Part shown: in pieces, positions 21,282 through 33,800 of the stretch
Position numbering within the stretch: position 1 is the first letter of the stretch
How the letters are laid out: every line of letters begins with the position of its first letter
From: Anaeramoeba flamelloides
Taxonomy: Eukaryota > Metamonada > Anaeramoebidae
Length of the DNA: 64,000 nucleotides
Assembly: GCA_027625915.1 (NCBI GenBank)
Contig: JANTQA010000048.1
Coordinates: 4,030,001 to 4,094,000 of the forward strand
Direction of reading: 5' to 3'
Program-made: the position numbers and the translations under genes
The notes under the pieces: model-generated
What the model was told of the DNA's origin: nothing
The model's database searches: none
The model's input: the letters and a program-made list of their open reading frames with translations, nothing else

Positions 21282-24200
21282 GAATTCAATAAACCCCCAT
21301 CTCTACACAGTATGTAAACGATTGAATTGAAAAAAAAAAGAAAAGAAAAAATCACAATACAAACAGAAACAAAAAATACAAGACAAATTTCAGAGTACCT
21401 AGTGTATTATCCATTCTTTGAAAACAATGATTATGCAATATAAAAAAAAACACTTTCTATTAAATCCGACTTGATAACAATACCCACATTTTCAAAAAGT
21501 TTCAACTTTTTGGAAAAAGAAAAAATCACATATCCGTGTTGGTAACTTTTTCGCCTTACTGAAGATGAAATTTTTTAAAAATTAGTACTGGTACTAAATT
21601 TCCCAAGTCAAAAAACAATTTTTTCAAAAAGAAGTGTGAGGAAATATTAAAACACAACCAAAGCATTAAACTGATAAACAATAATGAATAAAACCGATCA
21701 TTTTTCTTTAAAACTTGAAATAAATAACAAAACTTGAAGAATTTTACCTTTTAAAGATAAATAATAATAATTTGAAATATACTCAATAAATAGCAATCAC
21801 TTTACCGAGATTTTTTTTTTGTTAAATTTTTTCGCTTTTAGAAATAAAAAAAAAAATCTCAAATACCTAAAAAGTTATTTTTTTCTTATTTTATTTTTTT
21901 TTTTAATTATATCATTTAATAACTTGTAATTTTTGTATAACTACCAAAATAACCTTCTTTATACCATAACTCATATTCTCAATGTTCATATGTAAATGTT
22001 TAAAAGCCACTATAATATATTTTAAAAAAAATATAATATAATACTTATTAGTATATTAACTTTGGCCATCAATGTGGATCATAATTAAAATCTTAAAATA
22101 TTTCCGAGAGAAAATTTCTTTGAAAAAATGATGTTAATTAATCAATGAATTTTATTTTAAGAGAAGTAAACATTCTTTTTTTTTTTTTTTTTTTTGAGGA
22201 AAAATTTAGGAAACTAATTTTTTTATTCAATTAAAAATCAAAGTTTTCAAATTGTCCATTCAAGAGAATAATGACAGGATTTTAGAACATGTTAGAAAAT
22301 AACTTTTGAATAGAACAATTATATTCTTTAAGGCGGTAAATTACTTTAGAACAAATGAATACGTCTTATGGTATTTTTCTGAAAAAAGTGAAATATAATA
22401 ATAAATTATTAATTCTATTGAAATGATAAAATTCATTTTTAAAACACGTTTGATAAATTTAGAATCTAAAATAGAAGTATTTCAATATGAGAAAGTCTAT
22501 TGTATTTGAAATGTGCAATCAAAATACTAACTATTATATTTGCTTAAATGATTATAATATGATATTAAGCCAGGGTATTCAAATACGAATTAACCAGGAT
22601 TGGCCTAAATTTCATTGAGTTTATTATAAAAGATTTAAAGGGGGATTGATACACCATTATATTTATTAAATTATTTATTTATAATCCAAATTTGAATTAT
22701 TATAAAAAGTCAAAATAGTTCAAAAATAAATTACTATTGTTTTTTTTTTTTTTTTTTGATATTGATAAAAATAATTTAATTATATTCTTTGATATTTTTA
22801 ATTAAAGATTTTAATTTTTTTCTTTTTTTTTGATTTTTAAATAGGAGATTTTTTTTCTGATAATAGTAATAAAAAAACAGAATACATTAATTTATTAATA
22901 ATATTTATCAAATAATGATGTTAATTTTATTATAAAATAAATATATAAAATAATATATTACTATAGAATTATTATTTTTTTTTAGAAAAAATTTTTATAA
23001 TATTAGAATTAATAGAAAAATTAAATCTATATTTTTATACCAGAATTAAATTTTTAAAACAAATAATTTACTAAAACCTTGATTCAAACAATCTAAAAAT
23101 AATAAAAAAACAAAAAAAAAAAAAAAAAGTATAATAATATCATTTAATAAATTAAAATAAAATCAATATGATTTTTTTTTATTTGGGAAATTATCAACTT
23201 TAAGAATAAAAAGAAAGATAAATTAACTTTTAAATATTATTAAAAGTTAATAAAATAATATTCATAACAAGAAAATTTCTTTGTACTATATTTTTTGGTA
23301 AAAATGTGTTTAAAATCTTTGTGAAAATAGAAATATTCAGTTAAAATCTAACCATAAAATAGTTAATAATATTGAATAAGAGACAATATATCAATAATTA
23401 TTTTAAAATATCCAGTTTTTTTTTTCCAAACTTTAATAACGTCTAATTTATTTTCGGGATTATTTTCAATAAATATTTTTTCAAAATATAAGTTTTTGTT
23501 CTTTAATTGAAATAAAATTTCAGTTGATTAACTTTTTTTATCACAATAGAAATCCTTTTCATTTAGGATTCTTAGATCATCCAATATATCAAACTATTTT
23601 ATAAAAAAGAAGTCAAATATTAATTAAAAACCCCATATTACAATCTAATTCTTGAAAATTACCATATTTTGACTACAAAAGGAAAAGATAAACTCGGGAA
23701 TTAAGTTAAATTTTATCTCCATTTATTATTCAGATACCTGCATATTTTGCCATTTTGTAAATTTTTATGAAGAAACTTCCAAGAAAAAAAATTTTTTTAG
23801 AACTCCAAGATATTGAAACTTTGAAAACAAAATTTAGCTCACTGCTCTATGTGTGAAAAGAACAAAAAGAATTTCATAGTTGAAACTTTAAATTTTTCTA
23901 TTTATTGAACATTTTTTTTTTTGAAGAATTTTTTTTTTATGAAATCATGTTTTTGATTGTAAAATGTGTTAAAGGCATTGTTAAAAATTCACAAAGAGTA
24001 AAATAAATATAATATACATGAGAGAAGTATATTTTCCAACCACTTTTTGAACTTGATTCCAAAACAAAAAAGATTACATTACCAAAGAAACATGTTGACA
24101 TAAAGAAATCAAAAAAAAACAAAATGTCCAAATACTATTTTCCAAGATTTTTCTTTTCTCTATCTTCCTAATTGGGATGAATCCAAACAATTTATACCCT

Positions 24201-24862
24201 GGAATTTCTCATCCAATTACTGTTTATTATTCTTTTACAAAACTATTTTTTTATAATTTTTAAATCAAAATTCTTTTTTCAAATATTTTTTATCAAACTA
24301 ATAGCCAAGGCAAAGAATACTGTTTCAAAAATTAAAGTAAAGGAGATGAATTATTATATTAAAAATATCTAAAAAAAAATTCAACCCAAAGAAAAAGAAA
24401 AGTTAGCCAAAAAATGTAATCAGATTCATAATTATTTTTAGTTTTCAATTTTTTGGGGAAATAATTTTTTTTTCAAATCATATAATTCCATCAAACAAAT
24501 TGATATTTCTGATTAAGAAATTTTGAAAAAATATCTTAATTTTTGTAAAAAAGTTGATTAACTATTTAATGATATTTGGAGTAGTTATTTTCTGCATTAT
24601 TTGATATTTTTATCAAAATGAAATGTCAATTTATTGATAAAAATCAATTTATTTGTTTTTTTTGTAATTTTAATCTTTTTTTTTTTTTTTAATTCAAATA
24701 ATAAGAGAAAACTAAAATTAAATTAGTTCATAAATTTATTTTTAATAAAGTTAATATAATTGTAAAAAACTATCTTGATTGGAATTGATTTTATGAATAT
24801 TATTATAAAGAAATATTTTTAAACAATGAATATAAATATTAATAATTATTTTACTTTGGATC
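21282..24862. other. Intergenic stretch with no recognised content
   Basis: 3.6 kb of extremely AT-rich sequence with long T runs (for example 22177-22196 and 22740-22757). No gene, RNA gene or pairable repeat was seen. It should contain the 3' ends of the convergent palmitoyltransferase-like and acyl-CoA synthetase transcripts. Confidence 0.5.
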
Positions 24863-27800
24863 TTATTTTTTATTTAATTCATTATAAAGACTATCAATAG
24901 TTTTTTCATATTTCACTTTTAATTGAAATCTTTTCATTTTCAGAGTATCAGTAAGTAAACCATTTTCAACGGTGAATGGAATATGCTCTAAATGCACATT
25001 TTTGATCTTTTCAAATCCCATTAATGAGTGCTCTTGCATCATACTGTCAAGTTCCAATTGTATTTTGTTTTTGAATTCTTTGTCTTTACAAATCTCCTTC
25101 TGTTTTTCTTCTGGGATCTTTAATGCAGAAAAATTTGGAATGATCACTGCTATCAAACTATTTTTATAAGAATCGGCATAAATCCAAATTTCACTAACTG
25201 ATGCACAAGTTTTATATATTTCTTCTAATTTTTCTAAGGCAACATATTCACCTTGTGAAAGTTTTACAATATTTTTTTTTCGATCAATGATTTTAAGATT
25301 TCCCTCCTTTGTAAAATGTCCAATATCACCAGTTTTGAACCATCCATCTTCTGTTAATACTTTTTTTGTTTCTTCTTCGTTTTTATAATACCCTTGAAAA
25401 ACATTATATCCTCGAACACAAATTTCCCCATAGTGCTTTTTTGCATAATAATTCATTTCTGGCACATCCATAAGTTTGATCTCATTACACACAGATGGTG
25501 ATCCACAAGTTCCATTTTCAATATATGTTGTCGTGTTTATTGCACCACATGCACATGTTTCAGTAAGTCTAAATGATAGATAATTAATTGTGGTTATGTT
25601 TGAAAATAATTTTTTTTTTTATTAGAAATGTTATTATTGGAAGATTTGTTGTTGAGGTTTTTTTTTTTTTTTTAAAAAAAAATGAAGGAACAAATAGTTT
25701 TCAGTAAATAATATATTACTGATTCTTTATTAAAAACAATTATATTATTTGGCAAGGTATCAAAAAAAGTGTAATATTTATTAATAGAAATTGTTGATTT
25801 CAAATCAAAAAAATAAAAGGTAGAAAGAAAGTTCTTGCCAAATGGAAAAATGATAAATCTTTATTAAGATTAATTTCTGAGACATAAATTAAAGATAATT
25901 TATAGAAATTAAAATACAAAAAAGAAGAACCAATTATTTTTAAATAATTTGAAGGATGTTTTTTTTTAGTTTATAATTAAATTATTTTTATTTTGTATAA
26001 TTTAGTTTTCTAATTTTTTATTTATTATTTTTTTTTTTTTGAAAAAAAAAGATAGATTTACTAAGATTGTTTATGAAAAGAATTATTACCCAAAAAAAGT
26101 ATATGATTAAATGTTTCCATTGAGATTAAAATTGATTATAACTGGACTAAAAAAATTACAATTTAAATTTATTCGGTAGTACTTTTTGAAATGGATATTA
26201 CACACACACACACACATTTATTTTTATATATATATATATATATAAACTATTTTTCAAACAAAAGGGCACACCTCTCAAATCGTCAATACCATTGAATTTG
26301 ATTGTTAATAAGATAATTACTTTTTTGGTGATTTTCATTTTAATTATTAATTTTTTCATTTTTTGCTTCTTTTATTTTTGGATATTGAACAGTTGGAAAA
26401 TGAAAAAGCAAGATAAGAAGAAACCAATTTGGAAATAATCTACCTGTGTATAAATGGAAACAGTTTAAGTTTGATTTCGGATGATCGAGAAATAGGAATT
26501 AAGAAAGACCATTATTGGATTGATGCATGGAATAAAGAAAAGAGAAATAAAGAAAAAAACATTCCAACAAAATACCAGATGAATTACGGCTTTATATTGA
26601 AAATGGGACTTTAAAGAACAAATGTTTGACGTGTAAAGAATTATCAATAAAATGTTAAGAACTTTTTCCCAATTCGCCTTGTTCAAAGGTTTTTCTTGGT
26701 TTTATAATTTTTTTTCATTACAATTTACAAAACGAGATTTCGCATTTCAAATAAAAGGGCACACCAATTTTTAAAATATTGAATTTTAATTTTTATTGTT
26801 TTGTTTTAATTAGTTTTAAAGATTCAGTTGAGTGTTTTTTTTATGTTTTAAAGCGTTTCTTAGATTTTAGAATGATACTACAATTAATTTGATTCACTTA
26901 TGAATAATTCTTGAAATTTTTTGTGCCCTTTTATTTGAAAAAGAGTTTATATATTAAATACTTAAATAATTATTATTTAAATAAAAATAAGATTTCTCTT
27001 TTGGAAAAAAAAATGAAAAACACTTTTTAAATGGTAAACACTAAAAATCGCAAAAACCACAAAAATCACAGAAATCACAGAAATCACAGAAATCTGAAAA
27101 AGAAAAGTTATTTCGATTCAAAGAAGAAATAAATTAGCTCCAGAGAGATAATTAGTTAAAAATTTTATTACCAATCAAATCAATAAAAACGATTTAAATC
27201 TCATTTCTATATATAGATCTGATTAGTACATTTGTTGTGCTCAAAAATAGTTTCAAATGTTTCCTTCAACTAATTTTAATGATAGATCAATCAAAAAAAA
27301 ACTCTTAAGCCAAAAGGTTGTATTTTAAAAAGTGTTTTTATGTTGTATCCTCCATTTTGTCTTTAATAGCTGATTTTTTCTTTTATTAATTGATCTTACT
27401 TTTTATTGAAATGTTTCTGTGATTTCTGTGATTTCTGTGATTTCTGTGGTTTCTGTGATTCTATTAATGTTTCCAATTAAAAAAAACCTTTTTTAAATTT
27501 TTCCTCTTTCAGTTTTTTTCCACAAACATTCCTTTTTTTTTTTTTATTTCCTTTGATAATTTTATTTAAAGATTTATTTTTCTTTTATCATCGAGTTTAA
27601 ATCTATTTTTCTAAATTTATTGAAGATCAAATTAAAAAACTAAGGTTTTGGATACATTTGTTATTGGATTTAAGGGTATTTATAAAATAAAAAGAGGTTC
27701 TTTTTTTGTCAGTTGGAAAATAATCAGAAATTAAAAAAATGAAATTTTTTTTTAAATAATAAGAATTCAATAAAGTTGTAATGAGGCCATTTCAGAATAC

Positions 27801-30800
27801 TTTTATTTTGCATATTAAATTAAATTAATATTTTCTTTTTTTTTTTAATATTAATGTGTGAAATTTTTTTAAAAAAATTCTTTTAATTTTTTTTCATTTT
27901 TTTAGAAAGTAATTTTTGAATATATTAAATCTGTAAACTTCCAATTGGAATTATTGAAATTATTTTGATTGTATTATAATCATTCGATCTTTTCCCTTTT
28001 TCGTTTTTCTAATAATGAATACAACTATTTGAAATTTTTAATTTATGTATTATTTTTATTTTTTTCCATTTCCTAATCTTCTTTATATTGGGAAGAAGAG
28101 TTACAAAGGAAAAAAATCAAGTGGTTACTTGCTAATACTGTGACACTGAAACAAGAAAGTATATGAGTAACTTGAAAATAAAAACCAAAAAGCAAAGGCT
28201 AAAAATGGCCAAAGGTTTAAAGCAAATCAGATCAAAAAAAAAAAGAAATTACAACAACATAAGGGACTAGTCTCGATTATTTTTTTTTAGGTAAATTTCT
28301 AAATAAGGATTTGTTATCTAGAAATATGTTTAATCTTGAAAATAAACAGAGTTTTTCAAATCTAAGGAATTGACAAAAAATTTTCTCAATCTCTATTAAA
28401 TTAAGGTAAAAAAATTTAATAGAGATTATTCACTTAAACAACGATCACCAAGTGAACATTCATGATCAATTATCAAAGAATTAAACAAACCTAAAGTATC
28501 GTGTCTGTGATTTTGGGAGTTCCTTAATTAAAGATAGCATTGACTTTTTTTTTTTTTTTGATTTTTTACCAATTGCTTCTTATAAACCCTTTTTAAATTT
28601 CTCTTTTTTTTCTTTTTTCTTTTTTCCTGTTTCCTTTTGAATTTTTTTGCTTTTTCTTTTTAAAGATAAAAAATTTTTTGGGTGTGTTTTTCCCTTGAAC
28701 AATCGTGAAAATTATGATTTTACGCTAAAATTACCTTTGAAGAAATTTAAGTAAAAGAACATTTAGAGAGTAATTTACACTTCTTCCATCAATAAATAAA
28801 TAGAGTTGTATTATTTTTCAAATATTTGTAAAAATTCTAAAATCACTATTACAATTCACATTTTGATTTACGTTCAAATAATAAATTTATTATTTGTGTA
28901 AAGGTAAATAATGAGAAATAAAATATATAATAAAAATAATGATTACCCATATCCTTGAAATACATTTTTTGTAAAGCACACTCGCAAAAATTCTTGGCAT
29001 TCCGAACTAAGAGGGGCACCACCAGAAACTATACCCTTCATTCTCCCACCAAAGGTTTGTTTAAGTTTTGAAAAGAGAACTTTATTCCAAAAATTTGATT
29101 CTTTCTTTTGTTCCATTTTGCTTTTCTGTTTTGAGTAACCCGTTTTAAACAGCCATTTTGAAATTTTCCCTTTACTTTCAACTTTCATCAAAACTGCGTC
29201 TTTGATTCTATTAAAAACTCTGGGAACACCTGCCATTATTGTTGGTTTTAACTCCAAAATATCTTTTGATAAGTTTTTTATATTGCCAGTATAAAACCCA
29301 ATCCTTCCTGTGAGTGTAATAATCCAATAATGCATACACCTTTCAAATATATGGACAAGTGGTAAAAAGCTAATGTAGACTTCATTCTCACCAACATCTA
29401 TAGCCTATTTTATTTGATTTGCGATTTAATATTTTTTAAAGAAATTGGTTTATTTATTAGAAATTGGTTTATTTATTAGAAATTGGTTTATTGATTAGAA
29501 ATTGTTTAAAAAATTATCGTCTTTAAATTACTTTAATTCCCCAAACAAAATTCATTTTACACAGCAACAATTATAAATTAGGCAATTGATGTTTGGAATG
29601 CATAATCGATATCCCTTTTTCAACAATTGCTCTAATTTTAAACCATTGATTATATTTAATACTTATGATTTTGTACTGATTATTTAAAAAAAAAAAAAAA
29701 TAATAATAAAAAAAATCATTGGTTTATAGATCAAAAAGAAATTATTTAAAAGTTCAAAGTAATTATAAATATTTTAATTAGATTCAGAACTTTATATCTG
29801 CTTCAGACTGAAGTTGAAGATTTAAAAGAAATCAAATGTAATATCACTCAACTCTTCACACCTTATTAATATGTGTCTTAGTAGATTCTTATGTAATGGT
29901 TTAAGGTTTTTAAGTTTTTTGATTTGAAAAAAATTTTTAAAATAAAATGTTAACATTGCTTTACAGATAATTTTAATGATTTTTGTTTTTATTAATAATC
30001 TGTTCAATTTATTTTTTTTCAGAGTATTTTTTAAAAATCAGATTTATTTTTTTTTTTTTTTTTTTGGATTTTTGAAATAATTCAAAAAAGTACATTTTTC
30101 AAAAATAGTAAATAATTTTCAATTTTTCAGTTTTCTAGTTTCTGAGATTTGTCAATTTTATCACAAAAATTGTTTTAGATAAAAGCATTTAGGATTACAT
30201 TTCCTTTTTTATTGTTGTCAACCACAACAAAGCAGAATCTATTTTGATCATTTTTTTTTTTTTTTTTTTTCTATTTTATTTTCATTTTATTATTCCAATT
30301 ACTTAATCTGTTTGGTTTGATCTGGAAATTTTTTTACAATGTTCGATATAATTATTAAAGTTGGGTTTAGTTAAATTTAAACCCCCACATATACCATTAG
30401 TTGATGGTATATAACTATTTGATCTATCAATAATTGTTGGTGAAATTTAAACAAATTTAACATTATATTTTTTTGTTCTGCTCATTTCCTCATTTTTGAC
30501 ATATCTCTTAATTTATTAGTTTTTCGTTTTATATTATTATTTTTTTATTTGGATAAAAGTAGTTAACTTATAAAAACATTACAGCTCGGTAACTTTAATA
30601 TGTTTTAAATTAAGTTTGGAAAAATACAAAAAATTGTGATTTTTTTTGCCTATTTTTGATTTGGAGTAGATCCAATTTTTTGGAATGGAATTTATATTGG
30701 GAATATGCCGTTTTTTCAGATTAATCTTGATTTTATTTTAACCAGAAAAGATGAAAGATATGACAAATAAGTAAGGAATTTTCTGATTGTTTTTTTCTTT

Positions 30801-33800
30801 TTGTTTTTAAATTTTATTTTTTGTTTTTAATAAATAAAGCTTAATGGATTGTTAATAGTTAATCAAACTAATAGTTCTGATTCATTTCTTGAAAATTCAT
30901 TTACATATAAGGATTTTTTTCTACAATTTAATTTTAAGTTTATTTGTTTAGCCGATAAAATTTTATAACCGTTGGGAGAAAAAAGTTCAATACGGTTTGT
31001 AATCGGGGAACCTTAATAGAACCTTAAAACGAATAAATATAAAATCAATTAATAGAAGAAACCAATTAGCTGCAAAGAATAATTCATTATATTATTTTCA
31101 ATCAAACCAACAAACTAAATTTAGATTCTTGAAATACAGATTCTTTTTTTTTGGAGATCTCAAAAATATTCAATTGTTTCAACAATTTTTTAATGATAAT
31201 TCAGTGAAAAAAAAATTGAAATAGGTTATAAAGTGAAACACAATTTTTAATTGCGAATTATTAATAGAACCGTACTGAAAATGAAAAGTAAAATCAATTA
31301 AAAAACAGAAACAAATTAACTTCAAAGAATAATTCATTATATTATTTTCAATCAAATCAACAAAAAAAATTCAAATCTTCCTTGATTATCAAAGTCCGAT
31401 ATAATGAATGGTTTTGGTGATCTCGAAAATAGTCAATTTTTTCAATAATTTTTTAATGATAGATCAATCAAAGAAAAACCCATATGATTAAAGGATAGTA
31501 TTAAAAAAACTGTTCTTATGTTGAATCCTTCATTTTGTCTTTAATTATTTATTTTTTCTTTTATTAATTGATCTTACTTTTTGTTTGTAGGTTTCTGCAA
31601 TTTCTGTGATTCTCTGAATGTTCCCAGTTAAAAATTGTGTTGATCTTTTTTTCTTTTGTTTCACTTTTTTTCCCAAATGGTAACTTTTTGTGAAAATATG
31701 GTTTTTTATATTGAAGAAAGGAATTACTTTTTTGTGTTACTGTGCTTAAAAAATAAAGTATAAAAAGAAAAATGAAAAAAGAACTTACGCATCCACTTTA
31801 ATGGTTATGATTATAATGTGTATATCGATGTGTAGATAGATATATAATTGATAATTATGTGTCGTTTTCTTCTTATTACCTAATATAGATAACATAAAAA
31901 AAAAAAAAAAAAAAAAAAATTACTTTCCACCTGCAACACCAGCCAATATATTGGTATGTGTTAATATCACGCCTTTTGGTTTGCCTGTTGTACCACTAGT
32001 GTACATAATTGTTGCAATATCGTCTGGGTTTGGGGGTGTCAACAAATCTTCCTTATATATCTTTTTTCCCATTTTTATTACAGCAGACATTGATAATATT
32101 TCAATATCTGATTCAAGAAAGATATTAGCAAGCTCTTGGTCTATTTTTTTTTCCTTTGTAATTAGTAACCTTAAAGCTGGATAATCTTGAATATTGTCTT
32201 TTAATTTCTCAATTTTGGATTCATTACAAACAAGAATTTCTATTTCTGCATGATTAATAATATATTTGGTAGATTCTTTTCCAAGTGTGTCATATAATGA
32301 TACTGGGATTAAAGAAACTGCATAGCATCCTTCTTCGGCAATTTTCCCTTGATAATGTTATATTTTATATTGTTATTAGAATTTTAGCAAAACAAAACAA
32401 AAAAAAATATTTCATATTTTAATAAATTCATTGATTCATGGTTTTATTTTATGTTTTTGAAATCTTTTATTATTAATTTATTTTTATTAAAGAATAGGTA
32501 AATTTTTAAATATAAAAGGATTCACCAGATTAAAAAGCCCCAAAAAAAAATAATTAAAACATTACAAATTATTATTGGTAGAGATTAAAAAGTATCAATT
32601 TTCTTTAAGTTTTTTTTTTTTAATTATTGTTGATTTAGTAATAAAATTGATGATAAACTACAATGGACCTATTTTCCCCGACTATATTAAAACCTTTTTT
32701 GGTAATAAATTTTTCAAACTACGATAAAAATTTGCATTTTTTTGTTATTGTTTTGAAGGAAGGAAATTAGTGTCTTCTTACCTCCGTTATGTTTTTTTTT
32801 TGAATTTTTAAACTAAGAAAATTCTTTTTTCTTACTGCCGTAACCTTTCCAAATTCTAAAGAATAGAGAAAAGTCATAAATTTTCTCTATTCTTTTGAAT
32901 TATGGAAAAGCTATGCACTTCTACAGCACTTGACAGCAAGGCCCGAATTTCTAAAATTTTGTTTTGAAATTTCAATACAGAATCATGGTTTTCTTTATCA
33001 TTAAGTAACGACAAGATAAATAATGATTTTTTATTTTGAATAATATCAAAGATATTATTCTTTAATTGATCTATTATTAAAGATTTGTTAAAAAATTTGT
33101 TCTAATTTTGAGATCTCCAAAACAACAAGTCTGTTTGGATACGAAAGAAAATATAATGGTATTAAAACAACTCGTGTAGACTTGTTTAACCTAGTTTCAA
33201 AATATAAGGCGTGTTTTTTTTTTTTTTTTTAGCAGACCTTATACATTAAATCGCGAAAGAAAACGTCAATAAACAATAAGTAAATATGTTATTAATTTCT
33301 TAAAGTTCTATTATTAAAAAGAAATTCTAAAAATGAAGGCTCAAAATGGAATATTTATCTTCAAAAAAATAGAGGAAATTTTCGGCATACTTTTTAAATT
33401 TAGAAAAACCAAAAATTTGAAAAAAATATTGAGAAAATTACAAAAAATTTTGAAACAAATCTCATTCTCTTTATAGTTTAAAATTTACTGAAAATTCAGG
33501 GGTTTTACGTTCAAAATTAATTTGACCTTAGGTATACTATTGGACAGTTAATTAGAGGTTATATTTAAACAACAAGAAGAAAAAAAAAACACTGATTTTA
33601 TTTTGAAACATGGGTTTTAAGCTCGGTTTATTTTGATCACCACAAAATTGTTTTTGTTGACTCGATTGATAGTAATATAATTGTTCATTATTTGAAGCAA
33701 ATTTGTTTCTTCTTTCATTGATCATACTTTTCATTTTCAGGTTTCCTTGATTCTATTAATATTCGCAATTAAAAATCTTATTTTACTTTTTTTTCCTGTT

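Larger units (their letters stand above)
25569..28946 (-). other. Third intron of the acyl-CoA synthetase gene, repeat-filled
   Basis: 3378 nt, donor GG/GTAATC and acceptor TTTAG. It holds a TAAACT-ended Tc1-like element (26243-26949), a family A element (about 27000-27525) and a duplicated segment (28085-28800) that itself carries a 173-bp MITE. Nothing else in it looks coding. Confidence 0.8.
29398..31930 (-). other. Second intron of the acyl-CoA synthetase gene, repeat-filled
   Basis: 2533 nt. It contains a 19-bp tandem repeat (29441-29507), and two family A copies in tandem: a left half at about 31005-31235 and a full one at about 31235-31680. A 25-base A run close to the donor side (about 31895-31919) would be a T run in the transcript. 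No other content was recognised. Confidence 0.75.

Noticed and set aside
27056-27096. Short regular repeats that could suggest a CRISPR-like array
   Set aside because: The 9-bp units are contiguous with no spacers, are mirrored at the other end of a transposon, and the genome is eukaryotic.
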